From positions 159,972 to 223,971 of the forward strand of contig PWMQ01000072.1 of the NCBI GenBank assembly GCA_003558125.1: a DNA stretch of 64,000 nucleotides, read 5' to 3'. Positions 17,346 to 26,418 of the stretch are shown here, one piece after another. Origin of the DNA: Natronospira sp. GTDB lineage: Bacteria > Pseudomonadota > Gammaproteobacteria > Natronospirales > Natronospiraceae. Position numbers and translations under genes: made by a program. The notes under the pieces were generated by a model. It made no database searches. It worked only from the letters and a program-made list of their open reading frames with translations, and had not been told where the DNA came from. How positions within the stretch are numbered: the stretch's first letter is position 1; each line of letters starts with the position of its first letter.

Positions 17346-18179
17346 TTAGCCGGCTCGTTCAAAGCCCTGCTGAGCCAGATAATCCGCCAGGGCTGCCCGC
17401 AGCCGCTGTTCCCGGTTGCCGGTATATCGAGCTGCCTGCTCATGCCACCATTCCAGGTGGATATAGGCAATCCGCACCGGTATGCGCTCCAGGCCCAGGA
17501 TGTGCGAGATCATGGTCCGTTTGCGACCGGCATTGGCCTTTAGCAGGGTTCCATCTCGACCAATGGCCACATTCAGCTCATCCGGGCCCTTGTCGAGGCG
17601 AAAGCCTTCCTCTGTCAGGATGCGGAACAGATCCAGCAGCTCTTCCAGCCAGGCCAAGACCCGAGCTTCCGTATCGAGGAAGTAGCCCTTGTTCATGATG
17701 CGTCGCGGGTCACCGCGCTCGATGCGGGCCATCAGGGATTGGTAGGCCTCACTCTGTCTGAGGTCTTCCCGGTTGTGCCAGATATCCGCCATCATCTGGT
17801 AGCGGTCGTGATCCTCGATGCGGGGCGGGTCCAGATCCCAATCGCCGGTCCAGAAGAACCGCCTTCGGGTGGCGCCGTTGCCGAAGCGGACCCAATGCTG
17901 CAGGCTGCGGGGCGGTACCCAGACCAGGGTCTGGTCCCCCACATGGGCAAGGGCGCAGCGACGGCTTAATTGCCGATCTCCCGGCACCCCCAGATGACAC
18001 CACCCCAACCAGGCGAGGTGGCCCAACGGTGCCCGTACCATGCGGTACCAGCCTTCCTTGATGCCCCGCGTCAGGCCGTGGCGAAACAAATGGAGTTTGA
18101 AGCCCAGCCTGGCCAGGCGACCGTTTGCCGATTCTTCCCGCAAGACGCCCCCGAAATCCGGTTGTACGAAGGGGCGCAA
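17346..18179 (-). CDS. Conserved hypothetical protein with a ParB-like C-terminal motif
   Basis: This is a 277-residue soluble protein rich in Arg, Trp and His. I do not recognise the whole protein. The C-terminal third contains IGRDGTLLKANAGRKRTMIS followed by LGLERIPVRIAYIHLEWW. This resembles the G-x-H/K-R-x-x-x-A/S-x-x-L-G-x-x-x-I-P-V core of ParB/Srx-like domains, but with Lys-Arg in place of the usual His-Arg. The middle part (DHDRYQMMADIWHNREDLRQ) is helical and charged. It lies downstream of the pirin gene on the same strand after a 68-base gap. Its role is unknown. Confidence 0.65.
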   Translation of the reverse strand: MRPFVQPDFGGVLREESANGRLARLGFKLHLFRHGLTRGIKEGWYRMVRAPLGHLAWLGWCHLGVPGDRQLSRRCALAHVGDQTLVWVPPRSLQHWVRFGNGATRRRFFWTGDWDLDPPRIEDHDRYQMMADIWHNREDLRQSEAYQSLMARIERGDPRRIMNKGYFLDTEARVLAWLEELLDLFRILTEEGFRLDKGPDELNVAIGRDGTLLKANAGRKRTMISHILGLERIPVRIAYIHLEWWHEQAARYTGNREQRLRAALADYLAQQGFERAG

Positions 18180-18247
18180 TTATTGGCGATCCGGGGACGG
18201 CTGTCGAGGGCCCGGCACCGGGAAGGACCGGTGCCGGGCTGTCTGCG

Positions 18248-19126
18248 TCAAGTCCGTTCCGTGGGTGGCATGGTGCCGAAACGGCCGCTGCGGAAATCCT
18301 CAAAGGTCTGCTGAATCTCTTCCTGAGTGTTCATTACAAAGGGGCCGTAGCCGGCGATGGGCTCGTCGATCGGCTCGCCCCCCAGTACCAGCAGCACCGC
18401 ATCGTCATTGGCCTCCAGCAGTAGGCCCTCGCCGTCGGTGCCCAGCACGGTGACCTGATCGGGGCGCGTGATCGCCTCGCCATTGACCTGGATCGTGCCC
18501 TTGAGTGAAACCACAAGGCCGGTCCAGCCATCCGGCAGGGGCAGGCGAGTGCTGGCGTCCTTGTTCAGGCGGACATCCCAGACGTGCATGGGCGTGAAGG
18601 TATCCGCCGGACCCTGCTTGCCTTCGTATTCCCCCGCGATCACGCGCAGGCTGCCGGCACCATCCGGTAGCGATTGCACCGGGATATCGTCGTTGCTCAG
18701 GGTCTGGTAACCGGGATCGGTCATCTTGTCCCTGGCCGGCAGATTGACCCAGAGCTGGACCATCTCCAGTTCGCCCCCTTGGGCGGTAAAGGCCCGGGAG
18801 TGAAATTCCTGGTGCAGGATGCCGCCACCGGCGGTCATCCATTGCACATCGCCCGGGCCGATCTTGCCACCCGCGCCGGTGGAGTCCAGGTGTTCCACCT
18901 CGCCCGAATACACAATGGTCACCGTTTCGATGCCGCGATGCGGGTGTTCACCGACGCCACGAGGCGTTTCGGCGGCATCGAAATCCATCGGCCCGGCATG
19001 GTCCAGCAGCAGGAAGGGACTGATGTGTTTGCCGTGTCGGTCATAGGAAAACAGTGAGCGCACCGGGAAACCATCACCGACCCAGTGCCGGGGTGGGGCA
19101 TTGTAAGTGGCGAGAACCTTCTTCAT
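18248..19126 (-). CDS. Pirin family protein
   Basis: The product is a 292-residue bicupin. The N-terminal cupin has the pirin metal-binding signature HPHRGIETVTIV with further His residues in GILHQEFHS. The second cupin is the Pirin_C domain (EPIDEPIAGYGPFVMNTQEEI). Bacterial pirins bind iron; some have quercetin 2,3-dioxygenase activity and others act as redox-dependent regulators. AGGAGG precedes the start. It is transcribed divergently from a LysR-type regulator, which probably controls it. Confidence 0.92.
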   Translation of the reverse strand: MKKVLATYNAPPRHWVGDGFPVRSLFSYDRHGKHISPFLLLDHAGPMDFDAAETPRGVGEHPHRGIETVTIVYSGEVEHLDSTGAGGKIGPGDVQWMTAGGGILHQEFHSRAFTAQGGELEMVQLWVNLPARDKMTDPGYQTLSNDDIPVQSLPDGAGSLRVIAGEYEGKQGPADTFTPMHVWDVRLNKDASTRLPLPDGWTGLVVSLKGTIQVNGEAITRPDQVTVLGTDGEGLLLEANDDAVLLVLGGEPIDEPIAGYGPFVMNTQEEIQQTFEDFRSGRFGTMPPTERT

Positions 19127-19145
19127 GTCATCCTCCTGATGGATT

Positions 19146-19230
19146 GTCTGTACGGTTGCAGACAGTGTGGTACTGAGACGCTGACATGAGTAGGGGGCAA
19201 AATCTGTACTCAGCGTTCCAGATATGGAAC
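19146..19230. promoter_or_regulatory. Divergent pirin/lysR control region with two dyads
   Basis: Two inverted repeats lie in the gap. GTCTG (19146-19150) pairs with CAGAC (19159-19163) close to the pirin gene, and GTTCCA (19215-19220) pairs with TGGAAC (19225-19230), ending ten bases before the lysR ATG. The latter is a likely autoregulatory LysR-type operator. Confidence 0.5.
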
Positions 19231-19240
19231 GATAGCCGCC

Positions 19241-20146
19241 ATGCAGGACTTAAACGACCTCTATTACTTCGCCCAGGTGGTGGAACATGGCGGCTTTGCC
19301 CCCGCCGCGCGGGCGCTCGGAGAGCCCAAATCCAAGCTCAGCCGCCGCGTGTCGGCACTGGAGGCTCGCTTGGGTGTGCGTCTGCTCCAGCGCTCGACAC
19401 GCCATGTCACCGTTACCGAGATTGGCCGTGTCTATTATGGCCACTGCAAGGCTATGCTGGTTCAGGCCGAATCCGCCCAGGAGGCCATCGACTCCAGTCG
19501 CGCCGAACCCTGTGGCGTGGTTCGCATGAGTTGCCCCATTGCCCTGCTGGATGCCCGTGTCGGTCCCATGCTGGCTGAATTCATGAGCAATAACCCGAGG
19601 GTGGTGGTTAACGTCGATGCCACCAATCGCCGGGTGGATCTGATCGAAGAGGGCCTGGATCTGGCCGTGCGGGTGCGCCCGCCACCGCTGGAAGACAGCG
19701 ACCTGGCCCTGCGTCGACTTGCCGACCGTGGTCAGTGCCTGTTGGCCAGCCCTGAATTGGTGGCCCGCCATGGCGAGCCGCAAAGCCCCAGCGACCTGGC
19801 CGACTATCCCAGTCTGGCCCTCGGTCTGTCCCGGGACCGTCATGTCTGGCAGCTTCAGGGGCCGGGAGGCGAGGCCGTCCGCGTTCAGCACCGGCCCCGA
19901 CTGGTCACCCAGAGCATGCCCGCCCTGCGTGCCGCCGCCGAGGCGGGGCAGGGTGTGGTGCAGCTTCCCCGCATGATGGTGACCGAATCACTGGCCGAGA
20001 ATCGTTTGCGCAGTCTGCTGCCTGATTGGGCCCCGCCGCGGGAGATCGTGCATGTGGTCTTTCCATCCCGGCGCGGCCTGCTCCCGGCCGTCCGCGCCCT
20101 GATTGATCACCTGGCCGCGGGATTCGCGGCGCTGGAAGAGGATTGA
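19241..20146 (+). CDS. LysR-family transcriptional regulator
   Basis: The product has 301 residues. The N-terminal winged helix-turn-helix spans about residues 1-60 (LNDLYYFAQVVEHGGFAPAA then LSRRVSALEARLGVRLLQRS). A periplasmic-binding-fold effector domain follows from about residue 90. It resembles the single-target LysR regulators that sit next to pirin genes and activate them. It probably controls the divergent pirin gene and itself; the effector is unknown. Confidence 0.92.
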   Translation: MQDLNDLYYFAQVVEHGGFAPAARALGEPKSKLSRRVSALEARLGVRLLQRSTRHVTVTEIGRVYYGHCKAMLVQAESAQEAIDSSRAEPCGVVRMSCPIALLDARVGPMLAEFMSNNPRVVVNVDATNRRVDLIEEGLDLAVRVRPPPLEDSDLALRRLADRGQCLLASPELVARHGEPQSPSDLADYPSLALGLSRDRHVWQLQGPGGEAVRVQHRPRLVTQSMPALRAAAEAGQGVVQLPRMMVTESLAENRLRSLLPDWAPPREIVHVVFPSRRGLLPAVRALIDHLAAGFAALEED

Positions 20147-20173
20147 AATCACAGTGATCCCCAGGAGTCCGAC

Positions 20174-21076
20174 ATGATCGTCACCCGACGTATTTCACTT
20201 AGCAAGCTATTGCGCTTCACCTGGCCCAGGTTTTTGATCCTGGCCTTTTTCACCCTGCTTGCCTGCCTGATTATGGACTATCTTGAGCGGGATCTACTGC
20301 AGGCCCTGTCCTACGCCGCCGGTTTTCTTGGGACGGCATTGGCCTTTCTGATCGGCTTTCGCAACAACGCCGACTACGGGCGATGGTGGGAGGGGCATCA
20401 GATCTGGTCGCGGCTCAAGTACAACTCGCGCAGTTTCGCCCTGCTCGTGCAGGGGCTGATTCCCGATGGGGAAGGGATCAACGGCATCCGTCGGCAACTC
20501 ATTCATCGTCAGGCGGCTTTCGCCTGGTGGCTCAATCATTTCCTCCGCCGTCGCCAGCCGGGTAGCGAGATGGAGCCGCTATTGTCCCCGCAGGAGCGGA
20601 GAAAGGTCAGCGCCAGTCAGCATCCCCCATTGGCACTGCTGAGACTTCAGGGGCAGACCATTCATGAGCTGGCCGAGTCCGGCAGGCTGGATGCCTACCG
20701 CCATGTTCGATTTACTGAATTGCTGCAGGCATTCAATGAAGCGCTGGGTAGCAGTGAGCGGCTGAAAAAGACCCCCTTTCCAATGCAGTACAGCTGGTTC
20801 ATGAGCTATACCTTGATACTTTTCCTGCTGGTATTGCCCCTGAGCCTGGCCGGACACCTGGGCTACTGGTCCATCCCCTTTGCCCTGCTGATCGGATATG
20901 CCTATATCATGCTGGAATACGTGGGACGACATATCGAAAACCCTTTCGAAAACGAGGTCAACGACGTCCCCCTTGACTACATTGCCCGCACCATCGAAAT
21001 CGACCTGCGCGAGATGCTGGGCGAAACCGAACTGCCGGCACCCGTCAAGCCCAAGGGCCTGGGCTATCTTTTCTGA
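20174..21076 (+). CDS. Bestrophin-like (YneE/UPF0187) membrane protein
   Basis: The product has 300 residues with paired membrane segments near residues 17-50 and 215-260. It carries the family motif GFRNNADYGRWWEGHQIW and the C-terminal GRHIENPFENEVNDVPLD. Bacterial homologues form pentameric ion channels related to eukaryotic bestrophins. It starts 27 bases after lysR on the same strand and may be cotranscribed. The ion selectivity cannot be read from sequence. Confidence 0.88.
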   Translation: MIVTRRISLSKLLRFTWPRFLILAFFTLLACLIMDYLERDLLQALSYAAGFLGTALAFLIGFRNNADYGRWWEGHQIWSRLKYNSRSFALLVQGLIPDGEGINGIRRQLIHRQAAFAWWLNHFLRRRQPGSEMEPLLSPQERRKVSASQHPPLALLRLQGQTIHELAESGRLDAYRHVRFTELLQAFNEALGSSERLKKTPFPMQYSWFMSYTLILFLLVLPLSLAGHLGYWSIPFALLIGYAYIMLEYVGRHIENPFENEVNDVPLDYIARTIEIDLREMLGETELPAPVKPKGLGYLF

Positions 21077-21165
21077 TAGGTGCTTCTAGCTTGATGGCCA
21101 GGTCTTTCTGCGAAAGCCGGGCGTCTGCATTACTGTTTAGCATTTGAACAAAAGTGGGATCAGAA

Positions 21166-21852
21166 ATGAGAAAGATGATGACCGGGGCGGCCCTGATGTT
21201 TGCAGGGAGCACCTTTGCTGAAGTATTGCCGGAGCAGACTGCGACTGCCCGGGATTTTGTCCCGGGCGATTACCATGTGGTTGGGGCAGTGCAGGGCGAT
21301 CTGAATCAGAACCAACGAGACGACTGGGTCTTTCTTGTCAGCCGGAACGACGAGGGCGAATCCGGGGGTAAGGATCAAGGCCGGACGGGCACTGGTGAGA
21401 GCGATGGACTGCTTGTCGTCTTCAATGAGGAGGACGGATATCGCCATGTGCTCTCGAACCTCGACTGCCTTGCTTCCGATAGTGAGGAAGGTGGGGTCTA
21501 TTTCGCGCCGGAGCCGGATGTCAGTATCGACCGTGGTAATCTGTATATTCATTTCCGTCACGGCCGATACGGTCATTGGACCTACAATTTCCGCTATCAG
21601 GGGGACGACTTTGAACTGATTGGCTACGACAGCACGCAGCAACGGGGACCGGTTGTGGAGCGCTCCGTCAGCATCAATCTGCTGACCAAAAGAATGTTGA
21701 TCAGGGAAAACATCAATCACGATGCCGAGGGCGGAGACGAGGAATTCGAAGAGACCTGGAAAGAGTTCGCGCTCCCCCAGCCAATCAGACTCGGCGAAAT
21801 CGGGAGTTTTGAGGCGCTTGATGTGAAAGCGCACATGAAACTGCTCGATTAG
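21166..21852 (+). CDS. Secreted hypothetical protein with an FG-GAP-like calcium motif
   Basis: The product has 228 residues and a short signal peptide (MRKMMTGAALMFAGSTFA). The segment VGAVQGDLNQNQRDDWVFLV has the D-x-N-x-N-x-x-D-D form of FG-GAP/EF-hand-like calcium loops. LYIHFRHGRYGHWTYNFRYQ and ELIGYDST recall a widespread family of unknown secreted proteins. I cannot assign a function. ATG 21166 is chosen because of the signal peptide; a GTG lies 12 bases upstream. Its stop overlaps the convergent MFS gene by four bases. Confidence 0.7.
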   Translation: MRKMMTGAALMFAGSTFAEVLPEQTATARDFVPGDYHVVGAVQGDLNQNQRDDWVFLVSRNDEGESGGKDQGRTGTGESDGLLVVFNEEDGYRHVLSNLDCLASDSEEGGVYFAPEPDVSIDRGNLYIHFRHGRYGHWTYNFRYQGDDFELIGYDSTQQRGPVVERSVSINLLTKRMLIRENINHDAEGGDEEFEETWKEFALPQPIRLGEIGSFEALDVKAHMKLLD

Positions 21853-23315
21853 CGCTCTATATCGGGTGTCCCGGTTTCCTTCCTGGGCCTGGCACCGATG
21901 CCCAGCGTGAAGAGCAGGGCGATCACCGTGGAGGCGGCGGCCAGCAAGAAAGTATCGGAATAGGGTATGGCACTGGCCGCCGCGGTGTACAGTGGGTTCA
22001 GGGCGGCGGTGGCGACCTCCTGCCGGTGGGACAGGAAGGCACCCACTGTGGAAGCGCCCAGACCCGCCCCCATGAAAAAGAAGAGCTGATAGATGCCCGA
22101 GCCGATGCCGGCGATTTCCCGGGTCAGGGCAAAGGAGGCTGCATTGGCATTGGGGGACATGACGCCGGCATAGCCAATCCCCATGACCAGCAAGCCAAAG
22201 GCGATGACCGGTGGGGGGCTGTCGGTCTGGATGGAGAGGAAAAGCAGCCCCATCAACACCAGAGCCAGACTCCCCTGCAGTACCCGCCTCGGGCCGATAC
22301 GGTCGGACAGTCGCCCGGCCATTCTTGAGAACAGGAAGATGGCCAGGGCACTGGGGGCTAGCACCATGCCCGCCCCCAGGGGACTCAGTTCGTGCTGCTC
22401 GATCATGAGCAGGGGGATCAGGAACAGGCCGCCGCCCAGAAAGGCCGCCTGAGCGAAAACGGCCACCCCGCAGGCCGAGAGATAGGTCCGGTTACGGAAC
22501 AGCGCCGGTGGGGCGAAGGGGGTGGCCGAATGACGGATATGAATGGCGAAGCCGAGCGCGGCCGCGATTGCCACGATCAGCGGGCCCCAGGTTCGGGGAG
22601 AGTCGGGCCCGGCCTGCTGCAAGCCGGTGACGGCAAGGAAAAGCGCGGCGGCGCTGAGCGAAATCAGCAAGGCGCCCATCAGGCCGAAATGCCGTAATCC
22701 ACCCTTTGCCCGGTCAGCCGCTGCGGTGTCCGGCATCCGCAGCCAGGTGGCGGTGGCCAGGAGGATCAAGAGCATGAGGGTGCCGAGAAACAGCCAGGGC
22801 CAGCCGCCCAGGCTGACGACCACGCCGCCCACGATGGGCCCGGTGGCCGCACCGATGCCCACACTGGAGATGACTGTACCGAAGGCCTGGCCACGCTCGC
22901 CGGGGGGGAAGAGGCGGGTGACGGAGCCCAGAGCCAGGGCCGGTATGGCGGCCGCGCCGGCTGCCTGCATCACCCGCCCGGCCACCAGCCAGGCAAAACT
23001 CGGCGCCAGGGCGCCCATCAGCGAGCCCGCGGCGAATACCAGCAGGGCCACCAGAAAGGTCTTGCGCAGACTGATGAAATCCGAGATTCGCCCGTAGAGT
23101 GCCGTACCCACGGCAAAGACCAGGGCATAGGCGGTGATGATCCATCCGGCCGCGCTGGCCGAGACCGCCAGATCGGCCCGGATACGCGGGATGGCGACGT
23201 TGATCATGCTGTTGTTGAGCACGCTGACAAATACCGCCAGCGCCATGATCGCCAGCAGCACCTGTCCGCTACTCCGGCTCACGCCCGAGTCGCGAGTCTG
23301 TGGATCAACGCTCAT
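21849..23315 (-). CDS. MFS transporter, probable DHA2-type drug exporter
   Basis: The product has 488 residues with about 14 hydrophobic segments. The N-terminus VLNNSMINVAIPRI, the loop 2-3 motif GRISDFISLRKTF and the antiporter motif C form GIGAATGPIVGG match proton-driven multidrug exporters of the DHA2 family. The substrate is unknown. It overlaps the convergent secreted-protein gene by four bases at its 3' end. Confidence 0.88.
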   Translation of the reverse strand: MSVDPQTRDSGVSRSSGQVLLAIMALAVFVSVLNNSMINVAIPRIRADLAVSASAAGWIITAYALVFAVGTALYGRISDFISLRKTFLVALLVFAAGSLMGALAPSFAWLVAGRVMQAAGAAAIPALALGSVTRLFPPGERGQAFGTVISSVGIGAATGPIVGGVVVSLGGWPWLFLGTLMLLILLATATWLRMPDTAAADRAKGGLRHFGLMGALLISLSAAALFLAVTGLQQAGPDSPRTWGPLIVAIAAALGFAIHIRHSATPFAPPALFRNRTYLSACGVAVFAQAAFLGGGLFLIPLLMIEQHELSPLGAGMVLAPSALAIFLFSRMAGRLSDRIGPRRVLQGSLALVLMGLLFLSIQTDSPPPVIAFGLLVMGIGYAGVMSPNANAASFALTREIAGIGSGIYQLFFFMGAGLGASTVGAFLSHRQEVATAALNPLYTAAASAIPYSDTFLLAAASTVIALLFTLGIGARPRKETGTPDIER

Positions 23316-23497
23316 AATGAATCCAGCTTAAAGGGGTGGGGACCTGGGGGTCCCATCAAGCGTGACGAGTGTCCCGAGGGATGGCATTCGTCCTGAGCGG
23401 AAACTGTATCAGGCCGCCCCGGCTGGTGAAAGCCGGCACAGTCATTTGCGATGCAATACGGAACTGCGCAATGATGCAGCCTCATGAGGGAGTCGCA

Positions 23498-23956
23498 ATG
23501 ACAATGAATATATGGGTGGATGCCGACGCCTGCCCCGGTGTGATCAAGGAGATTCTCTTTCGGGCCGCGGAGCGGGCACAGGTGATGGTAACGCTGGTGG
23601 CCAATCAGCCCGTGCGGGTGCCGAAATCCCGTTTTATTCGCATGCGCCAGGTCAGCTCGGGCTTCGATGTCGCCGATGACGAGATTGTCCGGCAGGTGTC
23701 GGCCGGAGATCTGGTGGTCACGGCGGATATTCCCCTGGCGGCGGAGGTCATCGACGAGGGCGCGGTGGCGCTCAGCCCGCGGGGAGAGCTCTATACCACG
23801 GCCAATATCCGCGCCCGGCTCAACATGCGGGACTTTCTCGACACCATGCGCTCAAGTGGTGTGGACACCGGTGGGCCACCGGCCCTCAGTCAGGCTGATC
23901 GCAAGGCCTTCGCCGGCCACCTGGACCGTATTCTGGCGCAGCACAAAGGGGCGTGA
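23498..23956 (+). CDS. YaiI/YqxD family protein (DUF188, UPF0178)
   Basis: This is a 152-residue protein. The N-terminus [17 protein letters not shown] and the motif [13 protein letters not shown] are diagnostic of the DUF188 family, which has a PIN-like nuclease fold with clustered Asp residues. No biochemical role is established. GAGGGAG upstream supports ATG 23498; the open frame extends further 5' without a signal. Confidence 0.9.
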   Translation: MTMNIWVDADACPGVIKEILFRAAERAQVMVTLVANQPVRVPKSRFIRMRQVSSGFDVADDEIVRQVSAGDLVVTADIPLAAEVIDEGAVALSPRGELYTTANIRARLNMRDFLDTMRSSGVDTGGPPALSQADRKAFAGHLDRILAQHKGA

Positions 23957-23966
23957 CGGCCGGTCC

Positions 23967-25094
23967 TCAACTCGCCATGCGCTCCAGGATATCCCGGTAA
24001 ATCCCCGCCAACTGATCCAGCTCATCGACCCGAATTCGTTCATCCACCGCATGAATGGTGGCATTGGTGGGGCCCAGTTCCACCAGTTGGGTCCCGGTGG
24101 GGGCGATGAAGCGGCCATCCGAGGTACCGCCGGAGGTGGAGAACTCGGGTTCCAGACCCGCCTGATCGCGGACCGCATCCCGGACCGCTTCCACCAGTGG
24201 TCCGCCCCGGGTGATGAAGGGACGGCCCGAGTCCCGCCAGAAGCACTCATGTCGCGGCGCGTGGCGTTCCAGTACCTCGTTTACCATCTGCTGCAGTCCC
24301 TCGGGTGTCTGCCGGGGGCTGTAGCGGAAGTTGAACCAGGCCTCGGCAGTGGCGGGAATGACATTGTTGGCGCCGGTGCCGGCATTGAAATTGGAGATCT
24401 GGAAGCTGGTGGGCGGAAAGTCGGCGTCGCCTTCATCCCATTGTCGCTGACTGAGTTCGCTCAGCGCGGCCGCCAGACGGGGGATGGGGTTGTCAGCGTT
24501 CTGGGGGTAGGCCACATGACCCTGGATGCCGCTGACCGTTACCTGGCCGGACAGTGAACCCCGTCGGCCATGGCGGACCACATCACCGACCCGTTCCCGG
24601 CTGGAAGGCTCGCCCACCACGCAGTAGTCGATACGGACGCCTCGATCCTTGAGTGTTTCCATGACCTTTTTGGTGCCTTCCTGGGCCGGGCCTTCCTCGT
24701 CGCTGGTGATCAGAAAGGCCAGGCGCAGACCGGGGTCGGGGTGTTGGCTGAGAAAGTCTTCCACGGCGCAGATCATGGCCGCCAGCCCTCCCTTCATGTC
24801 CGCCGCGCCCCGGCCCCAGAGCCAGCCGTCACTCTCCACCGCCTCGAAGGGCGGATGAGTCCAGCTGTCTTCCGGGCCGGTTGGCACCACATCGGTATGC
24901 CCGGCGAAGCAGAACAGGGGACTTTTCTCACCCCGCACGGCCCAGAGGTTGTCCACCTCGCCAAAGCGAAGCGCTTCGCAACGGAAACCGAGGGCCTCGA
25001 GGCGTTCTGCAATCAGCGCCTGGCAACCGGCGTCTTCGGGGGTGATGGAGCGGCGGCGGATGAGTGCCTTGGCAAGCTCGTTGACCTGGTTCAT
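23967..25094 (-). CDS. dapE: Succinyl-diaminopimelate desuccinylase
   Basis: The product is a 375-residue M20-family zinc peptidase. It hydrolyses N-succinyl-LL-2,6-diaminopimelate to LL-DAP in the lysine/peptidoglycan pathway. The first metal ligand and catalytic Asp are in FAGHTDVVPTG, the bridging Asp in WGRGAADMKGG, and the catalytic Glu pair in ITSDEEGPA. The C-terminal EFSTSGGTSDGRF is characteristic of DapE. It is the last gene of the dapD-yffB-pirin-dapE run. Confidence 0.95.
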   Translation of the reverse strand: MNQVNELAKALIRRRSITPEDAGCQALIAERLEALGFRCEALRFGEVDNLWAVRGEKSPLFCFAGHTDVVPTGPEDSWTHPPFEAVESDGWLWGRGAADMKGGLAAMICAVEDFLSQHPDPGLRLAFLITSDEEGPAQEGTKKVMETLKDRGVRIDYCVVGEPSSRERVGDVVRHGRRGSLSGQVTVSGIQGHVAYPQNADNPIPRLAAALSELSQRQWDEGDADFPPTSFQISNFNAGTGANNVIPATAEAWFNFRYSPRQTPEGLQQMVNEVLERHAPRHECFWRDSGRPFITRGGPLVEAVRDAVRDQAGLEPEFSTSGGTSDGRFIAPTGTQLVELGPTNATIHAVDERIRVDELDQLAGIYRDILERMAS

Positions 25095-25109
25095 GAGGGT
25101 TGTTCGTCC

Positions 25110-26051
25110 TTACGGTTGTTTCCAGGGAATGGGCGGGGCCTCGAGGCGTGGCCGGTTGGGCCGGGGGATGTGGCCGAACCGTTCGGCACCGGCCTCCCAG
25201 TCCTTCTGGGCCTCTTCGATTTCTTCGCGGCTGTGACCGACGAAGTTCCACCACATGTGGATGCGGCCTGGCATGGGTTCACCGCCGATGAGCAGGGCCC
25301 GGCCTGCCTGCTCACTGGCGATGGCCACCCGGTCGCGTCCCAGGCCCAGATAGGCCAGCTCATTCTCGGCGAAATGTTCACCCTCGATATCAATCCCGCC
25401 CTCCAGCGGCAGGATGCCGTATTCGAAATCCGGGCGGAGGGAGAACTGCGTGCGAGCAGCTTCGGGCCAGGCCAGGTCCATGCCCAACAAGGGGGAGAAA
25501 CTGAGGGTGGGGGCACGGTGTTCTCCCTGTTCCCCCATGAGCAGGGTGGCCTGAAAACCGTCCTGCTCGAAACGGGGCAGTTCGGGATAATGGTCAAAGC
25601 GGGGCGCTGTGTGACGATCTTCATGGGGCAGGGCGATCCACAACTGGGCGGCGTGAAGATCACTCTCACCGGGCAGTGAGGCCTCGGTGTGGCTGATGCC
25701 AGCGCCGGCGGTCATGAGATTGACCTGGCCCGGGCGGATGATCTGCTCGTAGCCCAGACTGTCCCGGTGCAGCAGCTTGCCCTTGATCATCCAGGTGAAG
25801 GTTTGCAGACAGGTGTGGGGATGGGGCCCAACCTGCATGCCGTCGCTGTCCGGGGCGAAGCGGGCCGGGCCGGCATGGTCCAGAAAGCACCAGTGGCCGA
25901 TCAGGCGACGGCCCCGAGTGGGCAGGCTGCGCGCGACCGGAATGCCGCCCACATCGGAATGACGGGCTTGCAGGCGCTGTATCGTTGGCTGCTGTTCCTT
26001 GTTCGCGCAGTCCAGGTCAATGCAGTCGCGATCACCCTCGGCCGTTGTCAT
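25110..26051 (-). CDS. Pirin family protein (second copy)
   Basis: The product is a 313-residue bicupin. The metal-binding cupin motif is HPHTCLQTFTWM, with a further His in GISHTEAS. The Pirin_C half includes RALLIGGEPMPGRIHMWWNFVG. It is clearly diverged from the pirin at 18248. GGAG before ATG 26051 fixes the start; the longer frame to 26114 would run into yffB. It sits between yffB and dapE, which are adjacent in E. coli, so it appears inserted into the dap operon. No link to lysine synthesis is known. Confidence 0.88.
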   Translation of the reverse strand: MTTAEGDRDCIDLDCANKEQQPTIQRLQARHSDVGGIPVARSLPTRGRRLIGHWCFLDHAGPARFAPDSDGMQVGPHPHTCLQTFTWMIKGKLLHRDSLGYEQIIRPGQVNLMTAGAGISHTEASLPGESDLHAAQLWIALPHEDRHTAPRFDHYPELPRFEQDGFQATLLMGEQGEHRAPTLSFSPLLGMDLAWPEAARTQFSLRPDFEYGILPLEGGIDIEGEHFAENELAYLGLGRDRVAIASEQAGRALLIGGEPMPGRIHMWWNFVGHSREEIEEAQKDWEAGAERFGHIPRPNRPRLEAPPIPWKQP

Positions 26052-26070
26052 GGCAGGCTCCTGTGCCGTT

Positions 26071-26418
26071 TCAGCGTTTGAACAGTGTTGTCCAGTCATC
26101 GGCCTGAAAGCCAACCCGGAGAGTGCCGTTCTGGTTCAGCACCGGGCGTTTGATGATGGTGGGGTTGGCGACAAAGACGGCCGCGTCACCCTCGTTGGCC
26201 CGGTCCTTGTCTTTGTCAGTCAGCTTGCGCCAACTCGGACCGCGACGGTTGATCAGCTTGTCACTGCCGATTTCATCCAGCCAGCGATTGACCATGGCAT
26301 CATCCAGGCCGTCCTTGCGCAGATCATGCCAGCCGTGGTTGATGCCCTGCTCGTCCAGCCAGCGGCGCGCCTTGCGGCAGGTATCGCAGTTGTGAATGCC
26401 GTAGAGGGTGATGCTCAT
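26071..26418 (-). CDS. yffB: ArsC/Spx-family reductase YffB-like
   Basis: The product is a 115-residue thioredoxin-fold protein with a CxxC motif ([15 protein letters not shown]) and the C-terminal [11 protein letters not shown] loop typical of the ArsC family. The YffB branch is suggested by length and by its place between dapD and dapE. YffB proteins are thought to act with glutathione; they are not proven arsenate reductases. The start codon overlaps the dapD stop by four bases. Confidence 0.88.
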   Translation of the reverse strand: MSITLYGIHNCDTCRKARRWLDEQGINHGWHDLRKDGLDDAMVNRWLDEIGSDKLINRRGPSWRKLTDKDKDRANEGDAAVFVANPTIIKRPVLNQNGTLRVGFQADDWTTLFKR

